A stretch of DNA of 56,126 bases from Saccharothrix sp. ST-888 (GCF_000955975.1 NZ_JYJF01000039.1:1-56126); one strand, 5' to 3'. Counted from the stretch's first letter, positions 19,204-28,631 are shown. Translations and numbers: made by a program. The notes: a model not told the origin generated them from the letters alone.

Positions 19204-19794
19204 ATGGGCGTGGTACTGCCAGACGAGCTGGTGTGGATCCTGGACCTGATCGGGGTCGACTGGCCGAACGTGGACGAGGACGACTACCGGGCGATGGCGG
19301 ACTCGCTGCGCTCGTTCGCCACCGACATCGACGACCACACTGCCGACACCCACCAGGCCGTGCAGCGGATGCTGGGCGAGAACGCCGGGATGGCCGTCGA
19401 CGCCTTCCAGGCCCACTGGGGCAAGCTGTCCGGCACCCACCTCCACCAACTCGGCGAAGGCGCCCGGATGGTGGCGACGGTGATGGACGCCGTCGCAATG
19501 GTCGTCGAGGGCGCGAAGATCGCGGCGATCGCCCAACTCGGGATCCTGGCAGCCGAGGTGATCGCCGCCCAGGCCGCTGCGGTGGTCACCTTCGGCGCCT
19601 CCGAGGCAGCCGCGGCCGCGGCCACCCAGGTCACCCGGGTGGTCGTCAAGCAGCTGCTCAAGGAGGCCGAGCAGCAGATCATCTCGCAGCTGATGTCGAT
19701 CGCCGAGGGGCCGATCATCAGCGCCCTGGAGGGCATGGCCGGGAACCTGGTTCTGAAACTCGGCGCCCCGGCCGGATCGGCGGCCACGGCATGA
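19204..19794 (+). CDS. WXG100-like N-terminal partner of Rhs toxin
   Basis: 196-residue, mostly helical protein. The first 90 residues look like an ESX/WXG100-type helical hairpin: FATDIDDHTADTHQAVQRM is helix one, AHWGKLSGTHL is a WxG-type turn, and a second helix follows. The rest is a long Ala/Val-rich amphipathic region (VVVKQLLKEAEQQIISQLM). Such proteins are encoded upstream of polymorphic toxins in actinobacteria, where they are thought to guide export by a type VII system. The stop overlaps the ATG of the Rhs gene (ATGA), so the two are made together. No type VII machinery genes are in the window. Confidence 0.78.
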   Translation: MGVVLPDELVWILDLIGVDWPNVDEDDYRAMADSLRSFATDIDDHTADTHQAVQRMLGENAGMAVDAFQAHWGKLSGTHLHQLGEGARMVATVMDAVAMVVEGAKIAAIAQLGILAAEVIAAQAAAVVTFGASEAAAAAATQVTRVVVKQLLKEAEQQIISQLMSIAEGPIISALEGMAGNLVLKLGAPAGSAATA

Positions 19795-22700
19795 ACGAGG
19801 AGGGGTTCAAGCACAACCACGAAGAGACCGAGAAGCTCGGTACCCACTTCCAGTCGTACGCGCAGAAGCTCAACTCCTCGGCCGGGACCCATCTGGGGAA
19901 GGCGAACCAGCACCTCGGCAGGACCCGGGGCAAGGGCGGCCTCGCCGCTGCCGCCGAGCAGGGTGCCGAGAAGCTGATGGGCAGTATCACCAAGGGCCAG
20001 CAGGCGCTCGGCAAACACCTCGACGACGTCGGCACGGGCCTGCACCAGACCAGCGCCAACCACAAGACCCACGAGGAGGGACTCGCCAAGTCCCTCAGCG
20101 GCATGGGCGGCAAGGGCGCCCCGGCACCGGCCGCCCCCAAGAGCTGGGCCAGCATCGCCAAGGGCGAGGGCAGCAGCGCCCCCAAGCCGGGCCCGTCGGC
20201 CGGCGGCGCCCCGAAGCCGACACCCCCGAAGCTGCGGGACAACACGGCCGACCCGAAGAAGACCGCGACCCCGGCCACCGCCCGCAACACCAAGAGCGAC
20301 CCGGTCGACATCGCCTCCGGCGAGATGCTCCTGCCGCAGACCGACGTCAGCCTGCCCGGTGTGCTGCCCCTGGTGCTCTCCCGCACCCACGTCTCGTCCT
20401 ACCGGAGCGGTGGCTGGTTCGGTGCGTCCTGGGCATCGACGCTGGACCAGCGCCTGGAGCTCGACGACGACGGCGTGGTCTTCGCCGCCGAGGACGGCAT
20501 GCTGCTGGTGTACCCGGTCCCGCAGCCGGGCGGGCGGGTCGAACCGGTGGAGGGCCCGCGCTGGCCGCTGCACTGGGACGGTACCCCGTCCGGCGGGATG
20601 CGGATCAGCGATCCGCACAGCGGCACCAGTTGGCACTTCGCGATACCCGCACAGGGGCCGGGCCCGCACGCCCGCCGGTCCGGCGCGCTGCAACTGCCCC
20701 TGCAGGCGATCAGCGACCGCAACGGAAACCGGATCGAGGTCCACTACGGGCCCGGCGGCGTGCCGATCGAGGTCCGGCACGGCGGCGGCTACCGGGTCGG
20801 CATCGACACCGACGGCCGCACCGTCACCGCCCTGCGGCTGCTGGCCACCGAGAGCACCGAGGCCGCTCCGGAGACCGACGCCGCCGAGGCCGAGGCGGTC
20901 CAGCTCGTCGGTTTCGGCTACGACGGCAACGGCCGGCTGTCGGCCGTGACCAACTCCTCCGGCCTGGCCATGCAGTTCACCTACGACGCGGCCGGCCGCA
21001 TCACCAGCTGGACCGACCGCAACCGGTTCCGCTACCGCTACCTCTACGACCGGGCCGGCCGCTGTGTGCAGACGCGCGGCGACGGCGGCTTCCTCGACGC
21101 GGTCTTCTCGTACGACCCCGAGAACAGCACCACCACACTCACCGACTCGCTCGGCCACCGCACCGTCTTCGACCTCGACGAGCACGGCCGTACCGTCCGG
21201 GAGACCTCTCCACTCGGCGCGGTCGCCACCACCGAGTGGGACCGTCGCGGCCGCCTGGTCTCGCGTACCGACCCGCTGGGCCTCACCACCCGCTTCGGCT
21301 ACGACTCCGACGGCAACCTCGCGCACAGCACCCTGCCCGACGGCACCACCAGCACCGCCGTGCACAACGCCGAGCACCGGATCGTCGAGCTCACCGCACT
21401 CGACGGCGCCACCTGGCACTACGAGTACGACCTCCGGGGCAACCTCAGCGGGACCACCGACCCGCTCGGCCACCGCTCCAGGTACGCCCACAGCCCGCTC
21501 GGCCACCCCGCGGCCGTCACCGACGCCCTCGGCAGCACCACCCGGGTCGCCACCGACCCGGCCGGTCTGCCGGTGTCCGTCACCGACCCGCTGGGCGCCG
21601 TCACCACCTGCGTCCGTGACCGGTTCGGCCGCCCGCAGACCACCACCGACCCGCTCGGCGGCGTCACGGCCTACGGCTGGACGGTCGAGGGCCGGCCGGC
21701 CTGGCGGGTGGAGCCGGACGGCAGCCGCCAGGAGTGGCGCTACGACGCCGAGGGCAACCTGGTCGAACACCAGGACGCCGCCGGCGGCATCTCCCGCTTC
21801 GAGTACACCTGCTTCGGACGCCTCGCCGCCCGCACCGGTCCCGACGGGGCGCGCTACGGCTTCACGTACGACACCGAGCTGCGCCTGACCGCCGTCACCG
21901 GCCCCGACGGCGCCCAGTGGACGTACCGGTACGACGCGGTCGGCGGGCTGATCTCCGAGACCGACTTCGGCGGGCGCACCGTCGGCTACACCCGCGACCT
22001 GGCCGGGCAGGTGACGTCCCGCACCAACGGAGCCGGCCAGACCGTCCACTACACCCTGGACGCACACGGCCGCACCACCGAGCTGCTGGCCGACGGGCAG
22101 GTCACCCGCTTCAGCCGCGACGGCGCGGGGCGGATCCTCTCGGCGCGCGACGCGGATGGCGAACTCCGCTACAGCTACGACCCGTTGGGCCGGACCCTGA
22201 CCGAGGAGTACAACGGCGCCGCGGTCGTCTCCGGCTACGACCCGGTCGGCCGGCGGCTGCTGCGCCGCACCCCCAGCGGGGTCGAGAGCGCCTGGACGTA
22301 CGACGCGGTGGGCCAGCCCCGGACACTCACCGGCCAGGGCGGCGCGCTGCGCTTCGACCACGACCGGGCGGGCCACGAGATCCGGCGCGAGTTCGGGCCG
22401 GCCGCGCTGACCCAGACCTGGAACGAGGTGCACCGGCTCACCGCACGCCAGCTGGCCGTGGCTGAACAGCCCGTGCTGCGCGCCGGGTTCGACTACCGGG
22501 CGGACGGCGCGGTCACCGGGAGCACCGACTCCGCGCGGGGCCGGCGCTCCTACGAGCTGGACCCGCAGGGTCGCGTGACCGCCGTGACCGGCGAGAACTG
22601 GACCGAGCGGTATGCCTACGACGCGGCCGGGAACCTCACCCACGCCGAGTCCGCCGGATCGGCCGGAGCCGCGGGATCTGCGGGGTCTGCGGGGTCTGCG

Positions 22701-23966
22701 GAGCCGACCGGAGCGGACGCCGACGGCGCCCGGCTGCTGGAGCGCGGCCTGCTGCGGCGGGCGGGCCGTACCGGCTACGAGTACGACGGCCAGGGCCGGG
22801 TGGTCCGCCGGACCACGAAGCTGCTCTCGGGCACCGTCCGGACCTGGCAGTACACCTGGGACAGCCACGATCAGCTCACCTCGGCCACCCTGCCCGACGG
22901 CACCCGCTGGCGCTACCGCTACGACCCCACGGGCCGCCGGGTCGCCAAGCAGCACCTGGCGGCGGACGCGGAGACCGTGCTCGCCGAGACCACCTACGCG
23001 TGGGACGGCGCGCAGCTGGTGGAGCAGTCGCACACCGAGGCGGGCCGGCCGGGACGGCGGATCAGCAGCTGGGACTGGAGTGTCGGCGGGCAGGTTCCGC
23101 TGACCCAGACCGAGCAGATCGAGCAGAGCGCACTGCCGGGCGATGCCTCCCAGGCCGAGATCGACCGCCGGTTCTACGCCATCGTCACCGACCTGGTCGG
23201 GGCGCCGAGCGAACTCGTCGACGGGGACGGCCGGATCGCCTGGCGGTCCGACACCACCCTGTGGGGCGCCGCGCCCGACGGTCCGGCCCCGGCAGTGGAC
23301 TGCCCGCTGCGCTTCCCCGGGCAGTACCACGACGCCGAGACCGGGCTGCACTACAACGTCTTCCGCTACTACGACCCGCAGGCCGCCCGCTACCTCAGCC
23401 CCGACCCGCTGGGCCTGGAGGCCGGGGCCAACCCGTACGCGTACGTCACGAATCCGCTCACCTGGGCCGACCCGCTCGGTCTCGACCCCAAGATCCTGGA
23501 CCTCTACCACGGGACCACCAAGGCGGGCGCGGACAACATCGTCGGCAAGGGGATCGACCCGCAGTTCAAGCCACGCAGGATGGACTTCGGCAACGGCGGC
23601 TTCTACGTGACCAAGGACCGCGCGCAGGCGGAGGAGTGGGCACACTCGATGGCGAAGGGCCGGAACGGGCAGGCGCCCGGCGAACCCGCCGTCATCCACT
23701 TCAAGGTCCCCGAGGACGAGCTCAACGCGCTGAAGGTGCGCCGGTTCGGTGACGGGGACGACCAGGCCCTGGCGAACTTCATCCGCCACAACCGCAACGG
23801 CGGCCGGATGACCAGCGACGACGTCGTGGAGGGCAAAATGCTCTACAACGTCCCGGGGTTCCTCAGGCAGAACAAGCCGCCGAGGCTCGGCGGCCACCAG
23901 ATGGCGTTCAACACGACGGCAGGCGCGGACCTGCTGAACAGTCACATTCATGAGGTGAGGTTGTGA
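19791..23966 (+). CDS. Rhs/YD-repeat polymorphic toxin with C-terminal ADP-ribosyltransferase-like domain
   Basis: 1391-residue toxin. Residues 1-160 are a helical, Lys/His-rich leader ending in a Pro/Ala linker. Residues about 168-240 are a DUF6531-type domain (DPVDIASGEMLLPQTDVSLPG). YD repeats (YDxxGRxxxxTDPLG) run from about 375 to 1180. The Rhs core motif (GLHYNVFRYYDPQAARYLS, then DPLGLEAGANPYAY) ends at a second DPLGL near 1233. The last 158 residues are the toxin: YHGT with His1240, and FGNGGFYVTKD with Tyr1272 followed by AEEWA. This His/Tyr pattern matches the diphtheria-type ADP-ribosyltransferases and is most like DUF3990. The third catalytic residue was not fixed. It starts at ATG 19791, coupled to the WXG-like gene, and overlaps the next gene by GTGA. 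Confidence 0.88.
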   Translation: MNEEGFKHNHEETEKLGTHFQSYAQKLNSSAGTHLGKANQHLGRTRGKGGLAAAAEQGAEKLMGSITKGQQALGKHLDDVGTGLHQTSANHKTHEEGLAKSLSGMGGKGAPAPAAPKSWASIAKGEGSSAPKPGPSAGGAPKPTPPKLRDNTADPKKTATPATARNTKSDPVDIASGEMLLPQTDVSLPGVLPLVLSRTHVSSYRSGGWFGASWASTLDQRLELDDDGVVFAAEDGMLLVYPVPQPGGRVEPVEGPRWPLHWDGTPSGGMRISDPHSGTSWHFAIPAQGPGPHARRSGALQLPLQAISDRNGNRIEVHYGPGGVPIEVRHGGGYRVGIDTDGRTVTALRLLATESTEAAPETDAAEAEAVQLVGFGYDGNGRLSAVTNSSGLAMQFTYDAAGRITSWTDRNRFRYRYLYDRAGRCVQTRGDGGFLDAVFSYDPENSTTTLTDSLGHRTVFDLDEHGRTVRETSPLGAVATTEWDRRGRLVSRTDPLGLTTRFGYDSDGNLAHSTLPDGTTSTAVHNAEHRIVELTALDGATWHYEYDLRGNLSGTTDPLGHRSRYAHSPLGHPAAVTDALGSTTRVATDPAGLPVSVTDPLGAVTTCVRDRFGRPQTTTDPLGGVTAYGWTVEGRPAWRVEPDGSRQEWRYDAEGNLVEHQDAAGGISRFEYTCFGRLAARTGPDGARYGFTYDTELRLTAVTGPDGAQWTYRYDAVGGLISETDFGGRTVGYTRDLAGQVTSRTNGAGQTVHYTLDAHGRTTELLADGQVTRFSRDGAGRILSARDADGELRYSYDPLGRTLTEEYNGAAVVSGYDPVGRRLLRRTPSGVESAWTYDAVGQPRTLTGQGGALRFDHDRAGHEIRREFGPAALTQTWNEVHRLTARQLAVAEQPVLRAGFDYRADGAVTGSTDSARGRRSYELDPQGRVTAVTGENWTERYAYDAAGNLTHAESAGSAGAAGSAGSAGSAEPTGADADGARLLERGLLRRAGRTGYEYDGQGRVVRRTTKLLSGTVRTWQYTWDSHDQLTSATLPDGTRWRYRYDPTGRRVAKQHLAADAETVLAETTYAWDGAQLVEQSHTEAGRPGRRISSWDWSVGGQVPLTQTEQIEQSALPGDASQAEIDRRFYAIVTDLVGAPSELVDGDGRIAWRSDTTLWGAAPDGPAPAVDCPLRFPGQYHDAETGLHYNVFRYYDPQAARYLSPDPLGLEAGANPYAYVTNPLTWADPLGLDPKILDLYHGTTKAGADNIVGKGIDPQFKPRRMDFGNGGFYVTKDRAQAEEWAHSMAKGRNGQAPGEPAVIHFKVPEDELNALKVRRFGDGDDQALANFIRHNRNGGRMTSDDVVEGKMLYNVPGFLRQNKPPRLGGHQMAFNTTAGADLLNSHIHEVRL
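22671..22697. repeat. 9-bp tandem repeat within the Rhs gene
   Basis: Three 9-bp units (GCGGGATCT, then GCGGGGTCT twice) encode an Ala-Gly-Ser run that interrupts the YD repeats near residue 965. In-frame slippage would change only the linker length. Confidence 0.8.
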
Positions 23967-24283
23967 GCGAGTTCATCTTCCGGGCGGTCCCGGAAATGGT
24001 CGAGTACTTCTCGGACATGGCGGACGAGATGGTGCAGCGGTTCGGCATCAGCCGGGCCGAGGCAGTGGCGCGGATCAACGAGTCCTGGAAGGACGACACC
24101 TTCGACAGCTTCCCGCACATCCTCTGCCACGAGTTCCCGGAGCACTGGGCCTACCTCATCTACTACGGGGACGTGCCGTACTGGGACGAGGACGCGGACC
24201 GGTCGACGTGGGTGGCTAGCGACCCGCCGCCCGCCGACTCCCCGGCCTGGACCCTCCCGCGCGAGCCGGAGCAGCGCGACTGA
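23963..24283 (+). CDS. Probable immunity protein for the Rhs-ART toxin
   Basis: 106-residue acidic protein starting with a GTG that overlaps the toxin stop (GTGA). It opens with a helical segment (RAVPEMVEYFSDMADEMVQRF) and ends with HWAYLIYYGDVPYWDEDADRSTW and a Pro-rich tail. No enzymatic motif is seen. A small acidic protein coupled directly behind a polymorphic toxin tip is the standard place for its immunity protein, so the role is inferred from position. It likely binds and blocks the C-terminal ADP-ribosyltransferase domain in the cytoplasm. The immunity family was not named. Confidence 0.75.
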   Translation: MSEFIFRAVPEMVEYFSDMADEMVQRFGISRAEAVARINESWKDDTFDSFPHILCHEFPEHWAYLIYYGDVPYWDEDADRSTWVASDPPPADSPAWTLPREPEQRD

Positions 24284-24298
24284 CGCACCCGCGACCGG

Positions 24299-24327
24299 CC
24301 CGCCGCCGGAGGTCCGCCGGTGGCGGG
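24299..24327. terminator. Hairpin between toxin operon and phosphatase gene
   Basis: Arms 24299-24309 and 24317-24327 form an 11-bp stem with one G-T pair and a 7-nt loop. It fills the 45-bp gap between two convergent genes and may serve both. Confidence 0.65.
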
Positions 24328-24328
24328 G

Positions 24329-25498
24329 TCAGGGCCGCGTGGGCGGCTCACTGACGTCCGGGGTGATCGCGAGGATGGCGACGTCGTCGCCGAGGACGCG
24401 GGCGTGGCGGGGCAGGTCGGTGTCGAGGAAGTCGATGACGTCGACGGGTGTCGGGGCCGGCCGACCGGCGAACCGGTGGCGCAGCCGGTCCAGGAGCGGG
24501 TAGAAGTCCCCGGCCGGGTCACGGGCCTCGATCAGTCCGTCGGTGCAGAGCAGCAGGACGTCGCCGGGGCCGAGCCGGTGGGTGTAGGCGATCGGCGGTT
24601 CGGAGTCCAGGGAGCCGAGGCCGAGCGGGAGGGCCGGCGGTCCGACGAGGGCGTGGACCTCGCCGCCGGAGATCAGGACGGGCTCGATGTGGCCGTGGTT
24701 GATGATCGTGACCCGCTGGGCCTGGTAGTCGTGTTCGATCAGGACGGCGGTGACGAACAGCTCGCTGTCGAGCAGCGCTTCGGCCTCGCGGGCCATTCGG
24801 CGTTCCATGCTGTCGGCGATCTGCGCCAGGTCACCGGGTTCGTGGGCGACCTGGCGGAAGCTGCCGAGGATGTCGGCGACGGTGCGCACGGCTTGCAGGC
24901 CCTTGCCGCGGACATCGCCGACGATCGCGCGTTCGCCGGCCTCGGTGTCACAGATGTCGAAGAGGTCGCCGCCGACCATGCTGCCCACCACGGCAGGGCG
25001 GTAGAGACCGGCTGCCAGCAGCCGGCCGACCCGGTGCGGCACCGGCCGCAGCAGGGTCCGCATCAGCGCCTCGGCAACCGAGTTGACGTTGACGAGGTGG
25101 GTCTCCTGGCGCCTCCGGTGGAAGGCCAGGGCCGTCCCGAGGACACCGACCAGCGCGGTGGAGATGTAGGCCCCGACGTAGTGGCGCTCCAACAGGTCGT
25201 GCGAACTACGGCCCGCACAGCACGGAGTGCCGGCCAGAACTCCCTCGAACCCGACGGCGAAGACCGCGGCTGCGATGACGCCGACCGGGCCGAAGGTGTA
25301 GGCGGCGACCACCGGCAGGGCGATGAGCAGGAAGCTCACCGGCCACTGCACCGGCGTCACGGGTTCGAGCACCAGGACCGCCGCGACGTAGGCGACCGGC
25401 AGCCAGCGCATCCAGGCCGGCAGAGCGGGCGCCTCCAGGCCGGCGGCGCTCAACCGGACCGCGCGGCCGTCGGCCCTGCCCCGGCCGGGCCACCTCAC
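24329..25498 (-). CDS. Membrane-anchored SpoIIE/PP2C-type serine phosphatase
   Basis: 389 residues. Four or five membrane segments occupy the first 140 residues, with no PAS or HAMP domain visible. The rest is a SpoIIE-type PP2C domain: GDLFDICDTEAGERAIVGDVRGKG carries the first metal-binding Asp residues, LLCTDGLIEARD the third motif and LGDDVAILAI the C-terminal Asp pair. Such enzymes dephosphorylate STAS-domain anti-sigma antagonists. A STAS protein, an HATPase kinase and a sigma factor are encoded 3-5 kb away (28632-30859), so it is a candidate for that switch. The start is a GTG with a weak ribosome binding site; a short internal start is possible. Confidence 0.9.
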   Translation of the reverse strand: MRWPGRGRADGRAVRLSAAGLEAPALPAWMRWLPVAYVAAVLVLEPVTPVQWPVSFLLIALPVVAAYTFGPVGVIAAAVFAVGFEGVLAGTPCCAGRSSHDLLERHYVGAYISTALVGVLGTALAFHRRRQETHLVNVNSVAEALMRTLLRPVPHRVGRLLAAGLYRPAVVGSMVGGDLFDICDTEAGERAIVGDVRGKGLQAVRTVADILGSFRQVAHEPGDLAQIADSMERRMAREAEALLDSELFVTAVLIEHDYQAQRVTIINHGHIEPVLISGGEVHALVGPPALPLGLGSLDSEPPIAYTHRLGPGDVLLLCTDGLIEARDPAGDFYPLLDRLRHRFAGRPAPTPVDVIDFLDTDLPRHARVLGDDVAILAITPDVSEPPTRP

Positions 25499-26134
25499 TG
25501 CGGGCCCCGGCGGTACGGCGCAGCCGACCGGAGCTCCTGCGGCTCCGGGCGGCCGGAGCGGGCACGCTCGACCGACCGGGCGTCCTGCGGGTCCGCCGCC
25601 GGACCCCGGCCGACCCCTTCGAAGATCGGCTCACGCGACCTGTGCACACGGGCTCCCGAGACGGCCGTGATCAAGACCCACAGCCTGACGCGGCCGGACA
25701 GCCCGCCCCGACCATTACGCCGTACGCGGCATGCCACACACAGTCGGACAAGATGGTTCTCCCCCACGGCCGAGCCGCCGCGCGGGTCGCGGTCAGCGGA
25801 TATGAAAGGGATTACTCCGCTCACCTGTCTCAGCCGAGATCACGGCAGAGTCGCCACGCCACCGCTGCCGGGGAGCGCCCGCTTCAAGCCAAGTACGCGC
25901 ACCGATCCGGGCGTTGACCGTTCCGGACGGCCGGACGGGCCCGCTCTCCCCCGCTTCGGACTCTTCGAGCAGTCGTGACCGCGCGGGCGGCGCCACCGGA
26001 GCCGCCCGCAGCTCCGCGCGCCCCCAGTACGCCTATTGAAAATCCGATGATCGGACTATCGTTAGCTGATGAGAGCTATCTAAAGCACTCCGGACGAGGG
26101 CACAGGGACACCGGCCACGCATCGGGAGGCGGCG
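25499..26134. other. Divergent intergenic region with two palindromes
   Basis: 636 bp between the phosphatase gene (minus) and the MFS gene (plus). Frames in it look non-coding. The only clear signals are two adjacent palindromes at 26043-26078 close to the MFS gene. Confidence 0.5.
26043..26078. promoter_or_regulatory. Two adjacent palindromes, candidate MarR operators
   Basis: 26043-26055 is a perfect 13-bp palindrome (TCCGATGATCGGA). 26063-26078 is an inverted repeat TAGCT-6 nt-AGCTA. Both lie in an A+T-richer island about 60-90 bp before the MFS start, where an autoregulating MarR protein (encoded downstream in the same operon) would bind. Confidence 0.5.
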
Positions 26135-28024
26135 GTGACGACCAAGGAAGCGGTCGGGAACAGAGCCGGACGCACGGGACGCTCATGGTGGAGCGCAGGA
26201 CCGGACCATCCGCACTACAAATGGGTCGCACTCTCCAACACCACGCTCGGCACGCTGATCGCCACCGTCAACGCCTCGATCGTGCTGATCTCGCTCCCCG
26301 CCATCTTCAACGGCATCGGCCTGGATCCGCTCCGCCCCGGCAACGTCAGCTACCTGCTGTGGATGCTGATGGGCTACATGCTGGTCACCGCCGTGCTGGT
26401 GGTCACCCTCGGGCGGCTCGGCGACATCTACGGCCGGGTGCGGATCTACAACGCCGGCTTCCTGATCTTCACCGTCACCTCGGTGGCCCTCTCGCTGGAC
26501 CCGCTGCACGGCGGCGCCGGCGCCCTCTGGCTGATCGGCTGGCGGGTGGTGCAGGCGGTCGGCGGATCGATGCTCATGGCGAACTCGGCAGCGATCATCA
26601 CCGACGCGTTCCCCGCCGACCGGCGCGGGACGGCCCTGGGCGTGAACATCGTGGCCGGCATCGCCGGCTCGTTCATCGGGCTGGTGCTGGGCGGGCTGCT
26701 CGCCGAGTGGAACTGGCGGTCGATCTTCTGGGTCAACGTGCCGATCGGGATCCTCGGCACCGTCTGGGCCTACCGGTCCCTGCACGACACCGGCATCCGC
26801 CGCCCGGCCCGGATCGACTGGTGGGGCAACGTCACCTTCGCCTTCGGCCTGACCGCACTGCTGGCCGCGATCACCTACGGCATCCAACCGTACGGCGGCC
26901 ACACCATGGGCTGGACCAACCCGTGGGTACTGGCCGGACTGATCGGCGGCGTGGCGGTCCTGATCGCGTTCTGCCTGATCGAGGCACGGGCCGTCGAGCC
27001 GATGTTCCCGCTCGCACTCTTCCGTGACCCGGTCTTCACCGGGGGCAACGCCGCCACCCTGCTGGGCTCGATCGCCCGGGGCGGCCTCCAGTTCATGCTG
27101 ATCATCTGGCTCCAGGGCATCTGGCTGCCACTGCACGGCTACGACTACGCCGACACGCCGCTGTGGGCCGGTATCTACCTGGTGCCGCTCACCGTCGGCT
27201 TCCTGGCCGCCGGGCCGATCTCCGGCTACCTCTCGGACCGGGCCGGGGCCCACCTGTTCGCCTCCGGCGGGCTGGTGGTCATGGCCGCCTCCTTCGCCGG
27301 GCTGCTGGTGCTGCCGACCGACTTCGGCTACCCGTGGTTCGCTGTCCTGGTGTTCCTCAATGGCCTGGGCGGCGGACTGTTCGCCGCGCCCAACACCTCG
27401 CTGATCATGTCGAGCGTGCCCGCCGAGGCACGCGGCGCCGCCTCCGGCATGCGCGCGACCTTCCAGAACGCCGGCATGGTGCTCTCGATCGGGGTCTTCT
27501 TCTCCCTGATGGTGGCCGGGCTGGCCGGGTCGCTGCCGCACACCCTGAGCTCCGGACTCACCGCACAGGGCGTGCCGGCGGCCGACGCGCACGCCGTCGC
27601 GTCGCTGCCGCCGGTGGGCACCCTCTTCGCCGCCTTCCTCGGCTACAACCCGATCCAGCAGCTCCTGGGCCCGCACACGCTCGCCCAGCTCCCGGCCGCC
27701 AACGCCCGGACGCTCACCGGACGCGAGTTCTTCCCGGAGCTGATCTCCGGGCCCTTCCACGACGGACTGGTCGTGGTGTTCTGGCTGGCGATCGGCATGT
27801 CCCTGGTCGCCGCAGTCGCCTCGCTGCTGCGCGACCGCAAGCCCGACAGCGTCCGGCAGCCGACGGCCGTGGCGGCCCCCGCCGCCGCGACACCGGGCAC
27901 CGCCGTGGCGCAGGCCGGCACCGTGACACAGACCACCACTGCGGAGCGGGCCACCGCCGTGGCGCAGAGCACACCGCCGACGCAGCCCCGCCGGCCCGAC
28001 CGAGGACAGTCCGGCGGATCATGA
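26135..28024 (+). CDS. MFS drug exporter, DHA2 (14-TM) type
   Basis: 629-residue major facilitator protein with about 14 membrane segments. It contains the motif A-like loop GRLGDIYGRVRIYNAGF and the motif C-like GIAGSFIGLVLGGLLAEWNWRSIFWVNVPIG, which together mark proton-driven drug efflux proteins of the QacA/EmrB group. The start is a GTG after GGGAGGCGG. About 60 residues of Ala/Thr-rich tail follow the last membrane segment. The stop overlaps the MarR gene, so exporter and regulator are made together. The substrate is unknown; probably an antibiotic or a toxic organic compound. Confidence 0.92.
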   Translation: MTTKEAVGNRAGRTGRSWWSAGPDHPHYKWVALSNTTLGTLIATVNASIVLISLPAIFNGIGLDPLRPGNVSYLLWMLMGYMLVTAVLVVTLGRLGDIYGRVRIYNAGFLIFTVTSVALSLDPLHGGAGALWLIGWRVVQAVGGSMLMANSAAIITDAFPADRRGTALGVNIVAGIAGSFIGLVLGGLLAEWNWRSIFWVNVPIGILGTVWAYRSLHDTGIRRPARIDWWGNVTFAFGLTALLAAITYGIQPYGGHTMGWTNPWVLAGLIGGVAVLIAFCLIEARAVEPMFPLALFRDPVFTGGNAATLLGSIARGGLQFMLIIWLQGIWLPLHGYDYADTPLWAGIYLVPLTVGFLAAGPISGYLSDRAGAHLFASGGLVVMAASFAGLLVLPTDFGYPWFAVLVFLNGLGGGLFAAPNTSLIMSSVPAEARGAASGMRATFQNAGMVLSIGVFFSLMVAGLAGSLPHTLSSGLTAQGVPAADAHAVASLPPVGTLFAAFLGYNPIQQLLGPHTLAQLPAANARTLTGREFFPELISGPFHDGLVVVFWLAIGMSLVAAVASLLRDRKPDSVRQPTAVAAPAAATPGTAVAQAGTVTQTTTAERATAVAQSTPPTQPRRPDRGQSGGS

Positions 28025-28581
28025 CCGACCCCAGCAGCACCCCGCCCGCCGCCAGGCCCGAGACCGCAGCCGAGACCACGGCCGAGAGCGGCGGCGCCCT
28101 CTCCGAGGACGCCGTGGTCCGGCTCCGCCTGGTGATCGCCCGGCTCAACCGGCAGATGGCACAGGCCGCCAGCGGGAAGGACCTCACGTTCGCCCAGCTC
28201 TCCGCGCTGGCCCGGGTCGAGCAGTACGGCCCGCTGCGGCTGGGCGAGCTCGCCGCGCGCGAACGTGTCGCCGTCCCGTCCATGATCCGCACGGTCGGCC
28301 CGCTGACGGCGGCCGGACTGGTCGCCAAGACGCCCGACCCGTTGGACGGGCGGTCCCAGCTGCTGGAACTCACTGCGGCGGGCCTGGACGCGATCACCCG
28401 GATCCGCCGCGAACGGTCCGCACTGCTGGCCCACCGCAGCGGGCGCCTCACCCCCCGGCAGTGCCGGGACCTGGAGGCGGCCATCCCGGTGCTCGAACTG
28501 CTCCTCGACGAGCCCGAGCCCACCGCACCGGTCGCCGACACCGCCACGGGCACCAGCAGCGACGCCGGCACCGCCGGCTGA
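28021..28581 (+). CDS. MarR-family transcriptional regulator
   Basis: 186 residues with a winged helix-turn-helix: LTFAQLSALARVEQYGPLRLGELAARERVAVPSMIRTV, the wing LVAKTPDPLDGRSQLLELT, and a C-terminal dimerisation helix. An extra 35-residue disordered N-terminus precedes it. The ATG overlaps the exporter stop (ATGA). It probably represses the operon by binding the palindromes before the exporter gene and lets go when the exported drug binds. That regulation is inferred from arrangement. Confidence 0.9.
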   Translation: MTDPSSTPPAARPETAAETTAESGGALSEDAVVRLRLVIARLNRQMAQAASGKDLTFAQLSALARVEQYGPLRLGELAARERVAVPSMIRTVGPLTAAGLVAKTPDPLDGRSQLLELTAAGLDAITRIRRERSALLAHRSGRLTPRQCRDLEAAIPVLELLLDEPEPTAPVADTATGTSSDAGTAG

Positions 28582-28586
28582 ACGTC

Positions 28587-28627
28587 GAACCGGACGCGAC
28601 CGTCGGCGATGCCGGGCCGTCCGGTTC
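28587..28627. terminator. Inverted repeat between convergent genes
   Basis: A perfect 10-bp inverted repeat (28587-28596 and 28618-28627) with a 21-nt loop spans the 50-bp gap between the MarR and sigma-factor genes. Plausible shared terminator. Confidence 0.5.
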
Positions 28628-28631
28628 CGGG

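Noticed and set aside
18588..19790. Extension of the Rhs reading frame upstream to 18588
   Set aside because: It would run through the WXG100-like gene in another frame. The ATGA junction at 19791 gives a better start.
20900..23400. Repetitive DNA in the Rhs gene as a CRISPR or satellite array
   Set aside because: The repeats are codon-level YD repeats of variable length without fixed spacers.
19284..23951. A minus-strand open frame of 1555 codons opposite the Rhs gene
   Set aside because: The Rhs repeats on the plus strand are unmistakable. The opposite frame stays open only because of third-position G/C bias.
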